64,000 bases of DNA from Termitomyces sp. T153 (taxonomy: Eukaryota; Basidiomycota; Agaricomycetes; Agaricales; Lyophyllaceae). The translations under genes and the position numbers were made by a program. This document shows, in pieces, positions 11,190 through 22,461 of the stretch. The stretch lies in NCBI GenBank assembly GCA_018296165.2, contig JACKQL020000066.1, positions 62,001 through 126,000 of the forward strand, given 5' to 3'. Positions within the stretch are counted from its first letter, which is position 1. The number at the start of each line of letters is the position of its first letter. The notes beneath the pieces were generated by a model. That model worked only from the letters and a program-made list of their open reading frames with translations. It did no database searches and was not told where the DNA came from.

Positions 11190-12168
11190 CATATGTTTGC
11201 TGTAGGTTGGATGAGTTTCATTCGTCCACAGCTTGCGCGAGCAAGGTCTCAAACAGTTTGCACGATGCAGAGAATTGAGTGAACTCCTCCTTGAAAATTT
11301 CTATGCGGAGCCGATGTGCGGATTTGGATGTGTGAGTTATGTGGTGTGATTGATTATGCACTACGTTGACCGGGAGCGGCCTGGATGGGGAGTTATGTCG
11401 ACGGGTTTTACACTGGCAGGAGCGTCGATCGGAAGAGGTTCCTTGTGGTCGGGACTCGGATCTGACTCGGATTGGCTACTATCTCGTGACGGAGCACCGT
11501 CGCTTCTGATGATGAAAGACGTTAAAATGAATTGCCCCACCGTCAACCAAGTTGCGCCAACTTGAATATGAACTTCAACAGTGGCATAAGATACCGTCGC
11601 GGTAGACATCCCAGCGGACGCTCGTCCTAATTTGAACTACATTGATGATTCTCGAAGCCGACTAGATACTGATAATAGTATGTCATATGGCACTCGTGCC
11701 GGGTAGATGACTTCGGGCATAGACATCATGATTCTAATTCTTTCCGTAAGTTCTTTACTACTTTCTGAGAATTCTGAGTCATGTTGATCACAATGCTCTC
11801 GAGCGGTAATGCTACTTTCTCCCATCATTCATCTTCATACATTGGCATACTGGCGCGAGGTTAGACTTGATGAATCACACTAAATGCCACAGGTTGAGTT
11901 CAAATTGACCGTCTCATCTGACGATCCTTTGTAAAAGAGGAACTTGCCACTTGTCATCGTGAAACGTGATCACTCCGAGTCTTACATCTTGGTAGTGACG
12001 AACAGATTTCCTTCCCCGTGATTTCAAGGCGTTTGATTAATATTGGAGAATCAAAGATGGCTCTTGTCGGGTGAATGCCAGACACAGTCTTCATTGTTTA
12101 TCATTTCTGATCTTGCGTCCTTTTTATACTAGAAAGAAACGGTGACTGCGTGTGAAGGCTGCCTCAAG
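11190..12168. other. Intergenic DNA between array genes A and B
   Basis: No supported gene. Two short minus-strand frames (11361-11609 and 11637-11828) lack recognisable domains and are not bounded by convincing splice or start contexts. The last part (about 12100-12168) is similar to the upstream DNA of gene A. Confidence 0.5.
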
Positions 12169-13604
12169 ATGCCATTACGAGGTTCGAGTATGACATTCAA
12201 ATCCACAATGTATGTACACCTACCTCTCCCTATTGCTGTAACATCTAATGCTACCCGGTCTCATTCTCTGAGTATACAGGGTCCTCAGTTTGATTGTAAG
12301 GGCTACTACTCTTCATCTACAGCCACCAGGTCCCGTAATTCCAGGACACACGTTAAATGTGACATGGACTTCTTCTCCCGGAGATCCCTCGCAGTTCAAC
12401 CTCGGCATAAACTGTAAAAATATCCCACAATCCATACCTATTCAAAGCTCGATTCATACGGATAGTCAATCATTTAGTTTCATAGTACCCGACAAAGTCT
12501 CTTCGTTCTTCCCTCCGAGTGTGTGAGTAATATATAATTTACCAAACTGTGCGGCAAAGATTTATACATATATCTAGAAAGTGCTTTTTGTCAGCAACCA
12601 GTTCCAAGTGAGTTCGTCCGTGTAGTTGAAGGGGACCAACTCAAAAGGCAAAACAGTTCTACCCGAAAACTGCTGGATTCGGTGCCACTGACCTTGCCAG
12701 GACAAAGGCCACCAACAGCCGTTCAAGCTACGTCACCAGATACATCTACCCCGCAGACGACAGATACTAAGTACGTTTCCTGGCCAAGCTCAATAAGAAT
12801 TGACGGGGAATAACAACTTGTCCAGTCCAGAGCCAAGCAGTATGCCCGGTCCAGAGTCAAATAATTCCAGTTCAACGTCAACTGCCACATCATCGCCACC
12901 CTCAGGTTTTGATCCAAATTCCCTTGAATCAAGCTCAACTCCTCAGAAGAGTTCCGATCTTTCTACGAAGATGAAACTCCCTGCCCCCGCGAGCGCATCT
13001 AGCAAGAGTTTGGCTCAGTTGCCGAGTATTTTATCGACCACAATGGCCACCGAAAGTCCAATGGGCAATTCAACGTCGACATCCGATACAGTTTCGAAGC
13101 GGCCCACTGGCGCAATTGTTGGAGGGGTTTTCGGTGGCGTATTCGGCCTCGTTGTTGTTGCTGCAATTGTATTTTTCTTCCGTCGCAAGCGTCGAAATTC
13201 ACCTGACCCCCACCTTCTGTGGACTATGAGAGATACCAACATGTCTCCATCTCCTTCATTGAAAGAAGGTACGTCCATTGTCCAGTCTCATATCAAATCA
13301 TCACAAGGTCCACCTTTTCTGACTTTCTCTTGAAGAATGGTGGGCAAAAACCGCGGTGGATGAGACCACTGAACAAACAGAAAAGGCTCGTTGGGACGCA
13401 GGAACTACATCTCACCTGCCAAATTATGGCTATGACAATACAGGTGGGTGGCAGAACAGGAATTTTAGTACAAGCACTAGGAGGAATAAGGAAGAAGAAT
13501 TCGAGTTGGAACAAGAAAGGCGTCGTAAGGAGATTTACGGGCGCATGCGAAGGGTGTTGGACAACGGCCCCGGTGGTTTTGACTCAAATGTTTTACACAA
13601 TTGA
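12169..13604 (+). CDS. Single-pass membrane protein, array gene B
   Basis: Exon 1 is 12169-12209. It joins in phase 2 to exon 2 (12280-12522), giving a signal peptide (MVLSLIVRATTLHLQ region) and a beta-type domain with PGHTLNVTW and GDPSQFNLGI. This pattern resembles the Kre9/Knh1-like N-terminal domain of fungal wall proteins. One or two small middle exons between 12560 and 12770 are uncertain. The stalk/TM exon runs from about 12835 to 13269: a Ser/Thr/Pro-rich stalk, then GAIVGGVFGGVFGLVVV and an FFRRKRR stop-transfer. After the phase-1 intron the tail exon (13337-13604) ends with ERRRKEIYGRMRRVLDNG. The predicted topology is ectodomain outside and tail in the cytosol. The role is not known; a wall-facing sensor or adhesin is an inference. 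Confidence 0.7.
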
Positions 13605-14248
13605 AGAATGCGTGTCTGCTAGTTGGCTGAACAAGTTTCCTTCCCATGTCCATGACCACATAAAGATGGTAAGCGCAGACTCGAAGAGTCAGAATCGGCC
13701 GTGAAATATCGATTCCTTTATGTGCACCGCTCTCGCATCGAAATTACTGCGTAGGCGCATTCATTGCAGGGTTGGTCCACTCACCTTTGCTTTCAATTGC
13801 GACTCACGTTAATTTGAGTTTTTCAAACATGCACTCATCGAAATTATGTAATATTTTCTCAGCTGAGTGGGGCAATCACTGGTGACTGTACTCTGCCATC
13901 ATCTTCTTCGCACTCCGGATCCACACTACACAGCCCTACGTGAACACACCTAGAAATTTCTGCGAAAAGAAAGGTTGACACCACTTTGAAAGTTTAGGGT
14001 ACCTCACCATTGTCTTGTCTGTTTTACTTGCACCTCGTCGGTCCTCTTTGACGCGAGTACAAATACATTTGCTCCTCGACTGAATTCCGTGAAGGCCGTG
14101 ATGCGGTGATTCGGTGATTCAGGTTTATTTAACGAGTTTCAACAGGATATCTGCATATGATCTCATGATCACAAATAGAGCTATCATAGCCTCTACGGGT
14201 TTATCATCCACGCTGCCATAGGTCCGTACTCTGTTTTGTACCATCACA
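13605..14248. other. Intergenic DNA between array genes B and C
   Basis: No gene. The segment from about 13850 (CAGCTGAGTGGGGCAATCA) through 14250 is similar to 16490-16850 upstream of gene D, so the duplication unit of genes C and D includes their promoters. Confidence 0.6.
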
Positions 14249-15974
14249 ATGTCCCGGCCTCGCGTGTCCGGTCTCGTTGACCACATGTACGTCTAATTGC
14301 TGCCCTTTTGACCTCAGCCATTTGAATGCAAATCTCCAGCGCCTTCTTTCTCATTCTTCAGGCTACTCGGGCTCTCAAACTTGACAATCTACCCGATCCA
14401 GATATCGTTCGGGGGGAGACTATCTCGGTTTCATGGGCGTCTACAGCTAGCGATCCCGATACAATAGACCTCTTTGTGTCATGCGATGGTGGACTCTCGT
14501 ACGAGAAGGTCGCTTCCTCCGTCTCGACAACCTTAGGATCATTTAACGTCACCGTGCCGACATCAGAAAGCCCAAGTTCATCATCCCTGTGAGCCCAACA
14601 TGAACATAGGTAGAAAACACACTGATCTAAGTCAAGCAACTCGTGCAATCTTCAAGCTCGAGCAACGTGCGTTCTCGCCATCTTGATTTTTTCCAGCGAG
14701 GCAGAGAGTAATGACTGCGTTTTGAAAGGAGTGATCACCTAGTACTTGATGGAATCACATTTGGGGTCGTCACTTCCACCACAACCAGTTCGGAGTCGAC
14801 ATCACCAATCGTCGAAGCCTCACCGATGTCAGCAGCCACATCCGAGTTTGTCGTCTATTTTTTCTTAACCAGTTGACCTGATTGAAACCTTTCTTAAGGG
14901 AAAGTTCGCTGGCGTCTTCCTCTGGTTCTACAATAAACTTTGTGTCGGATTCTATCCAAGCATCTGCTTCGCTGACCCCTACATCTAGTCCAGCTGATGT
15001 CTTGTCTCTTACATTCTTGTTTCAGTTGTCTCCGGCAGAAACGCCTTCATCACAACCTGCTCCGTCCATCGAAGCTTCGGAAGTAATCACAACTTTCTCT
15101 ATGCAAGATTCCAGTACAATAAGCACCTTGCCATCGGCGAATACTCAATCTACCAGGGCCTTGCCAATTACCTCGGCAGACGCAACCGCCACCTCATCCA
15201 TGTCAAATTCAATTACAACCAATGCTTTGCCGTCGGCGAATTCGTCAACACAAGCTACAACAAAACCAATCGGACCGATAATTGGAGCAGTCATAGGTGG
15301 CCTTCTAGGTCTTCTTATCCTTGCGGCGCTTGTGTTGTTTTTGTGTCGGCAGCTCTACCGACGAAGACGACTATCCTCTCAGCTAAGCCTCATGCGTGCC
15401 GTCAAGCCGGATTCATTGTCTGTACCATTTTCTAAAGACAAGGAAGGTAAATGCCTTCCAGTTGGTCACTTGAGGCGCGATGGCTGATTTGTTCGCAGAA
15501 GCTCTGCTTGCGGCCGAAGAAACACCGTCCGAAGCATCAAATTCCTTGGCCTCAGACAGTCAACATTTGGGTAGCTCCTCTCACGACCATTACCACCCCG
15601 CCGGTCGTCAAAGCTCATACAGCCTAGACATACAACTCCAGCCTACGCGATTCTCGGAGAGTACGAGCACCATCCTAGTACCAGTACTACAGGCAGCGGA
15701 CGAGATAGAAGATCAGAATTCTCGACACACCGGTCATAGTCGTAGTCCTTCATCAAGATCATCGAAGTCCTCAACACAGGAAGAAGGTGGTGTTCTCCAT
15801 GAAGCGGGTCGCCCATGGAGTTTTTCGCCGCGTCCGATGGGCTATGATCGAATCAGTCAAAGATCGAGTGATGATCTCGATATTGACAGAATGGGTCCCG
15901 AGACACGAGAACAGCGTCGCGATGCTCTCCTTGAACGGATGCGTAGGGTGTTGGATGGAGAACAGAGTGTATGA
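14249..15974 (+). CDS. Single-pass membrane protein, array gene C
   Basis: The ectodomain exon ends at 14589. The ATG at 14326 gives a good signal peptide (MQISSAFFLILQATRALKL). An upstream ATG at 14249, spliced as in gene D, would be out of frame, so 14326 is the likelier start. The beta domain has IVRGETISVSWAS and DPDTIDLFVSC, matching gene D. Small middle exons between 14640 and 14880 are unresolved. The stalk/TM exon (about 14890-15447) is Ser/Thr-rich and ends with GPIIGAVIGGLLGLLIL and RRRR. The phase-1 intron is 15448-15498. The tail exon 15499-15974 ends RDALLERMRRVLDGEQSV. It shares its helix type (GGLLG) and tail end with gene D, whereas A and B share the GGVFG type. Confidence 0.7.
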
Positions 15975-16848
15975 TCTTGAAAAATTTAGGCACATCCTCG
16001 GCGCGGACTTGTATAATAACCTTACGAAAAGCTTGAGGGATGTCTGCGTCTATCTTATAGATGTAACGAGATCATTCAGACAAGCGAGGAGTGTTTTTTA
16101 TCGACGGGCACACACAGCAGTGACTGGTAAGTATGTGCATGGGGACTGCGATTTGTGGGTAAGCAGAGCCCGCCCGAGAGCAACCGGAGAATGATCAAGA
16201 ATATTCACCTTGCCTTGACCAAGTTGACTGATCTGTCACCTTTTGGTGGTCTTTCTTGGCCCCAATTTCTGGATTGAATGGTTTTCTGTAGACGAATAAT
16301 GCTCACAGCCTTGCACCAAGACGGAGATTCAGTTCGGGCGGTGAAATCAAACTTACGTAACATTGCCAGCCGGACGGCTTCAGCTCACGACCAACTCACG
16401 ACTCTAATCTTTTACGCTATCATCTGGACTGCCAAACATGTATGAGATTCATAATCACAAAGTCTCGAAATCAATCTCCTGGCGTAGCTCAGTGGGGTAA
16501 TCAGGGAGCGTGATCTATCACCCCTTCACGTCGCAACGTACAGCCTGTTTGGACTTTCCAAGCAAAATATAAGAGTCAACGTCCCTTTGCAAGTTTGAAA
16601 TATCTTGTCGTTGGTCGGCCTTTCACTCACATCTTGAGGCATTCTTTGGCCCAAGTACTCACATGTATTTGCTTAAGTTGACACTCTGTTCGCGAAGGCC
16701 GTGATGTGATGTATTCGGTCACGATCCAGGCTGAGCGTGTTTCAGAAGATCCCCATGATTCTATCATCTTCGAAGCTGTCCATTCTCATACTCTGCTAGT
16801 TTATCATGAGCGTTGCCCTAAGTTCGTCCTCTACCTTTCATCATCACG
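15975..16848. other. Intergenic DNA between array genes C and D
   Basis: No gene. The first 100 bp (CACATCCTCGG, CTTGTATAATAA, AAAAGCTTGAGGG) match the 3' flank of gene D, and the part after about 16490 matches the upstream flank of gene C. This is what a whole-unit tandem duplication would leave. A tRNA-like string GCGTAGCTCAGTGG at about 16483 has no T-arm or acceptor stem. Confidence 0.6.
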
Positions 16849-18434
16849 ATGCCCCCGCTTCGCGGTTTGGGTCTCTCCAGCTGCATGTACGTCTGATCAC
16901 TGCCGTCTTGACTTGACCTCAGTCATTTGACCGTGGTTCACAGCGTCCTCTTGCTTGTTCTTCGAATGACATGTGCTCTCGATCTTTTCCTTCCTTCTTC
17001 CATCTCACCGGGCGAGAATCTGACGGTTTCGTGGGGCTCTGCACCTGACGATCCCAACATGTTTACCCTCGATTTGGTGTGCAATGGTTCGCCTAATATT
17101 CTCAATTCCTCCGTTTCGACAGCCTTAATGGGCGTTTCCGTCACCGTGCCACTATCACTAAGCAACCTATCCGGGTCACCGTCCCCGTGAGTCCAACACG
17201 ATCATACTACTACTACTCAGGTAGAGAACACATTTTGACTTCGACTCAAGGCTGTCATGTAATTTTCAAGCTCGAACAGTGTACGTTGCCTTGATTGTTC
17301 AGTGACGCACAGAAATGCTGATCGAGTCATGAAGGGACAATACCAATACTCTACTTAACGAAACCCAAGTCATGCTTTCAGTGGCCAGTTCCGCCGCGAC
17401 TACTTCCAATGGTATCTCAACAATCTCAACAGGATCAAGCAGTCAATCACTCCCAACTACATCAACAGACTCATTCAAGTATGTTTCCTGTTGTTTCTAA
17501 ACTAGTTGATTTGACTGAAGCTCTTGTGAAGGGGAAGCTCAGTTCCCTCTTCTACCATTAATAATACAACAAGTTCCCCGTCTCAGTCTACAACAGCATT
17601 TGGTTCGTCCATGAATAGTGCGACGGATACCTCACATACTGCATCTTCTCGATCATCAGCATCTCCGGCAAGTATAACCACGACTTTATCTACGTCAGCC
17701 TCCAGTACCGTGCAGATGGCCAGTCCACTCACTCATGCTACAACAAAGCCAATTGGAACAATAGTTGGCGCAGTCATAGGTGGACTTCTGGGGTTTTTTA
17801 TCATTGCTGCGGTTTTATTTTTGTGTCGTCGGCGCTACCAGCGAAGGCGCATGTCTCGACAAGACGTGGAGCCGAATATCTCATCTACGCCATTCTCCAT
17901 GGACAAAGAAAGTGAATTTTTCTTGATTCATCATTCATAGTACGACATCTGAAAACGTTCGCAGAAGCTCGGCTTGCAGCCGAAGGAGGAACACCGTCCG
18001 AAGCATTGAATCCATCAGCTGCAGAAAGTTGGCATATTCGCTCGGGAAGCTCTTCTCTCGGTCACTACTATCCTGACAGTCATCGAGGCCCAGATGATCC
18101 AGTACAGCCTCAGTCCATACCATTCTCAGAGAGTTGGAATGCCATTGGAATTCCAACCCGGACAGCACACGATGATGAAGATCAGGAGTTGCAGCACACC
18201 AGTTATAGCTCTAGTCCTTCCACCCCGGAACCTTCGATAGAAGAAGCTACATTTTCTCATGAAACAGGGCGACCATGGAATTCTTCACCACGTTCGACGG
18301 GCCATGATGAAATAAATCAAAGTTCGTGTGATGCCTTCGACATTAATAAAATGGATGAGGAGACACGAGAACAGTGTCGCGATGCTCTTCTAGAACGAAT
18401 GCGTAGGGTGTTAGAGGGAGAACAGAGCGTGTGA
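16849..18434 (+). CDS. Single-pass membrane protein, array gene D
   Basis: This is the clearest copy. Exon 1 (16849-16886, MPPLRGLGLSSC) joins in phase 2 to exon 2 (16923-17186), which carries a hydrophobic signal segment (VVHSVLLLVLRMTCA) and the beta domain (SPGENLTVSWGS, DPNMFTLDLVC). A short middle exon near 17260 (reading FKLEQ in genes C and D) is uncertain. Stalk exons run about 17382-17479 and 17533-17911, and the helix is GTIVGAVIGGLLGFFIIAA followed by RRRYQRRR. The phase-1 intron is about 17912-17964. The tail exon to 18434 carries ETREQCRDALLERMRRVLEG. The tail is acidic and Ser-rich before the final helix. The family shape is known for fungal wall sensors, but this exact combination is not one I recognise. 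Confidence 0.75.
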
Positions 18435-19354
18435 TCTTAGGGATTGGGATATATCCTTGGCGTGCACTTGTATAATAGGCCTTTTCAAAAGCTTCAAGGG
18501 TATCTTTCCAGGTGTAATGTTATTATGTTACTATTTTACTATCTATCTAACTTCATTATATATATAGCCAAGTTGTATTAATACGAGAGGGAGAGCAAAA
18601 GGTATTATTCAACCAGGATATATCCTTGGTATCTCGGCCTTTCGAAACTTGAAGCTTCGAGAGTATCTTTTCAGCTGTAATGTTGGATCATGGTTAGGAA
18701 TACAGCGGTCCATTAGGCACATGGTCTAAAGCTACTGCACCTGACAAATGTATCGTACAGAATAAGTGCAAACGCCCGGGCACATCGAATGACGTGTACC
18801 ACTATCCCTAGTTATTATGCTTCCATGATCGTCACGGAGATCCTTCCCTCAGAGCAGCCTTAATCTTATGAATGAGAAGAACGGAGGCTTTATGTTAGGA
18901 ACTGCTATCGGAGTTTTAGTTTAACTTGACACTGCGACCTTTCAGGTAATCGATTCTATTTCATGATGTTCCTTCCAGCCCATCATATTACTGTTTTCTC
19001 TCGAGCTCAGAAAAACGTCATTCTCAGAAGTCTTTGTAAAGCCACACTTTTGCTTAACTCGGAAGTAAAAGCCATCAGTATCGATTTGCAAGCTGTGTTC
19101 AAGTCGGAGCAGTATGTTTTCTTTGGCGCCACACAGTACAGCCAAACGACCCACCTAGAGTGCATGTGGAGAAATATGACGCAGTGACGATGCAGAAAAG
19201 TGGTGCTCGGGGAAAAGTGGGTTTGTAAAAGGAGGTGGCGAAAAAGACATAAAAACTAAGTCCCCAACTTACCATCGCATTAACTACCATTATCTAACTT
19301 GAACTCCCACTGCTAACTCTGACTTTGCCACATCCACCACAGCAGAACACAATT
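18435..19354. other. 3' flank of the array, with a repeated segment
   Basis: No gene. The 3' flank of gene D (ATATATCCTTGG...AAAAGCTTCAAGGGTATCTTT, 18448-18520) is repeated in diverged form at 18617-18695 (ATATATCCTTGG...CTTCGAGAGTATCTTTTCAGCTGTAATGT). This suggests another array end was here and lost its coding part. The remainder leads into the promoter of the RING gene. Confidence 0.55.
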
Positions 19355-20219
19355 ATGTCTTCATCACACTCATCTCATCACTGCGAAGTACACCCCGTTG
19401 CGTTCAATGAGATAAAGTACTGCACACTGTGTGACGAATATTTCGAATCGCTCGCAGAACTGCTCCAGCATATCCAAAGTTCTGTTGTACACCCGCGCTG
19501 TGAACCTTGCAACCGTGGGTTCCTAAACAAGAACTCCCGCAGAAAGGTATGTCTCATGCGCCACACACTTTCTATATCCCACCCCTGATTGTATCTTCGC
19601 CGCTTAGCACTATGCCATGTCTTGCAACCACATCTACTGCGACGTCTGCGATAAACTCTTCAAGACATACGCAGCACTCAATGTGCACCTCGAGCACTCT
19701 ATCCGTCACTCAGATGATTCCGACGATGATGACGAGGACGCCGTCGATGATCGTCCAGATGGATGGGAGGAGGAACTTGCTGAACAGCTTGAGAGAGAAG
19801 CATGTGCTAAGCAGGTTGAGGAGCAATTTACAACCGACCCTGAGGAAGTCAACAGGTTGTCGAATGTGCAACGCAGACAGGCAATGCTGGTCAGTTTACC
19901 CCTTTTCCTACCATATCCCCCTTTTGCTAATTTCGCCTCCTAGAACTTCATGGTTCGCCGTAAACGCGGTGTTCCGAGCGAATCACACTCGTACTGTTGC
20001 CCAGTATGCCTCAGTCATCCCAAGGCCGTTGCATCGACTCGCTGTGGCCATCTTTTCTGCATACCGTGAGTAAGGTTTCCACACATAGTTGATACAAACA
20101 ACTCATGGTTCTTCTTCAGATGCATTTCTAAGGCCATTGAGCAGAAAGGCGAATGTCCTTCATGCAGAACAAAGAATGGCAAAATGCACATCCGTAAACT
20201 TGACATGGGAGTTTATTAG
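19355..20219 (+). CDS. C2H2 zinc-finger and RING-HC protein (putative E3 ubiquitin ligase)
   Basis: Four exons: 19355-19546, 19608-19889, 19944-20065 and 20120-20219. They join without frame breaks into about 231 residues. The N-terminal third has three C2H2-like units (CTLCDEYF...H, CEPCNRGF...H, CDVCDKLF...HLEH...H), followed by an acidic Asp/Glu run and a charged helix. The C-terminal third is a RING-HC finger: CPVC, ten residues, CGHLFC, two residues, C, ten residues, CPSC. The last Cys pair lies in exon 4. RING-HC proteins of this kind recruit E2 enzymes; the substrate is unknown. The protein ends KLDMGVY. A broken copy of exon 4 lies 480 bp downstream. Confidence 0.82.
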
Positions 20220-21017
20220 TTGTTACAATGTTTTGATTATGTAATAATTATCAAAATAAAAAAAAACGATTTCCATCATGATCTGACTGGTTTGTGACCA
20301 CCGTTCTCGGGGTGGGCGGTGAGGGGGTTGGCAACAACCTCATTCGCAAAAAATCGTCTCGAATGACAAGCCAAACACAAAAACCGCAATGGCGGTCTCA
20401 ATAATTTGTGACACTTTTCCAAGTAGGGCTGTGCAAAAAGACGATTGAATATGGCGATATAGCCTTCTCCGGTGACAGTAATGTCCTGGTGGCAGGATGG
20501 AGTAATTCATGAGGTGTGACAGATATGATTCGTCGATGAGATATTCGAATCTAGAAAGCAGAACTTCGTATACTCAGGCTACTCATTCGAAAGACAGAGT
20601 TAATAATCACGCGAGGGCAAGGAAGACGACGGACTATGTAGAGTGAGGAGGTCATATCCAATCGTTGAAAATCATGATACGTTTCCTTGCCAGATATATC
20701 TATAAGGCTATCGAGCAGACAGGGGATCCCTGTTATGCACATGCACCCAAGAAATGGGAAAATGCATATTCGCAAACTTGACATGAGAGTGTGCCAGGGT
20801 CCAGACGCATTGTGTTCTGTCATACCCCGACGAATGAGAAGTCATCGAGCTTCAATTGAGTATCCTTGAGCTGATTGCTTCGTGGTTCGAATGTGTCTAT
20901 CCTTGCCCATTCTTCATGATACCGTTCATGTAGCGAGCTCTGAACATCCTTGCTTGTGATCAAATACCTGAATGTCCAATTATGGTAATGTACAAGTGGG
21001 CGGGGTCAACACCGAGG
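20220..21017. other. Intergenic DNA with a duplicated exon remnant
   Basis: Apart from the exon-4-like fragment at 20690-20795 (listed separately) no gene is visible. The position of the minus-strand stop at 21018 defines the right edge. Confidence 0.5.
20690..20795 (+). pseudogene. Degenerate copy of the RING gene's last exon
   Basis: The segment AAGGCTATCGAGCAGACAGG through GGGAAAATGCATATTCGCAA and the following CTTGACATGAGAGT aligns with exon 4 of the RING gene (20120-20219). The CPSC zinc-ligand region is disrupted by a deletion and frame change (CCCTGTTATGCACATGCACC). No other exons are found around it. It is a partial tandem duplicate and not expected to make protein. Confidence 0.75.
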
Positions 21018-22461
21018 TTAAATGAAAGAGATTAATCTTTCAATTCCCAAGGCGAAACATGTTACCAACAGTACACAGGGCGATATTAACATAGCTCCCG
21101 ATTGAGATCCAGGGACTGGCAAGAAATGCTCTGATTGTTCTTTTTGTTCGGCAGCTGATTCCTACAAAAACAAGGTCAAGTGAGGGAGATGTGAACGATC
21201 GATAACGAACGTACTTTGAATGCTACGAGTCCTACGATTACCCCTAGAGCGAAGAAAATCAACGCCTGTATAAGCCAAATAACTCCCCACACTTGATATA
21301 GTATGTTAGTGTGGATCCAATAGATCTTGTAACGCATACCTTGTGATGGGAAACAGCCGCAGATTTCAGCGAATGCCGAAGCATCTGAGCTATTGACTTT
21401 CCTGGCGATTGTGTCATCTATTTGGGAGCGTCAAAATGGATGGATGAGAGATGGAAGGCGAATATGAATGCTGCTCACCGACAACGTCCCAGAGGACATA
21501 GAGACACGACATAACACCGATGAACAGTACCTACGTTTGGACGTATGTTAGCGCGAGAATAATATACAGAGTGGTCAGAACCTACTAGATATCGAAGGGC
21601 CACCCCGCCTCCTACGAACCAAAATAGAACAATGAGACCCGACATCCCAAGTATGAGCGCCCAGGTTCTATGCAACGTCAGGCAACAGCGCGAACATAGA
21701 AGGATTTTTCAGGTTTACAAGAGATTGCGGCGCGCCCACCATAGGGTGAACAAAAAGAAAACGGCGAGCACGAGCGATGCAACTTTGCTCGCATTCGTAT
21801 CGAATCCGCACGCAATTAGGCTCGCGCCGATAAAGGAAGAGCCAAGATATCCGGCTGGAAGGGTCAACCACTGGATGCCACCCGACAACGCTGTAACCCC
21901 TCCTTCATCCGCTGTTTGCCAGTATTAGACATTAGATGTGGAGTTTCAGTATGAAATCACGCACGATCAAGCTGAATGGAGTGAACATGTGCACATGTCA
22001 GTACCCCCATAAACGCATGGCTCATCTGTAGAGTACAACCATTTAGTTCCACAGTCGTATTGAGAATAATGCAGTGGTCAAACGTACTTCGTGAAATCCG
22101 ACAGTAAGAAGTCTAAGACAGTTCAAAACTACTGTGAGTGCAGATAAAACAATCTAAAGCTCACTTAAATGGATATACTATGCAAGTTCAAGCTCAAGTT
22201 TTACGACCCTCATGATAATATAGCATGCTTACTGATCAATTTAAGGTATGGGACGTGCCTATAGATGACTTCAATTGAACAAACTTGTATTACAAGCGAA
22301 ACTTCAAGTATTATGCACCATAAGATAGCAATAACCAGGATATAGACACCAGCAACGATTAAAGTAGTTCTCTGGGTATCATTCGGCGTAATCTGCGTCT
22401 TGAAGTCTCGTGGATATTGAAGTTGTGTTATGTTGGAAGGTCCAGCATCAAGAAAGGGCAT
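21018..22461 (-). CDS. Peptidase M50B-like multi-pass membrane protein
   Basis: Minus-strand gene with about eight short exons. The start at 22461 (MPFLDAGPSN) leads to a first membrane helix (TTLIVAGVYILVIAILW, exon 1 to 22319), then WHVPYLKLI (22258-22233) and LRLLTVGFHE. The next exon begins MSHAFMG, so the zinc-binding HExxH motif (HEMSH) is split by an intron between E and M. Downstream come DEGGVTALSGG, LPAGYLGSSFIGASLI, an LWWARR loop and further helices, including GVIWLIQALIFFALG. The protein ends GIERLISFI at 21018. M50 family members are intramembrane site-2-type metalloproteases; this subgroup in fungi is uncharacterised and the substrate is unknown. Exon junctions after the third were placed by family order and could shift slightly. 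Confidence 0.82.

Noticed and set aside
16483..16560. tRNA-like string GCGTAGCTCAGTGG
   Set aside because: No acceptor pairing, anticodon arm or TTCGA box follows. The same region upstream of array gene C (13855) has only a loosely similar string.
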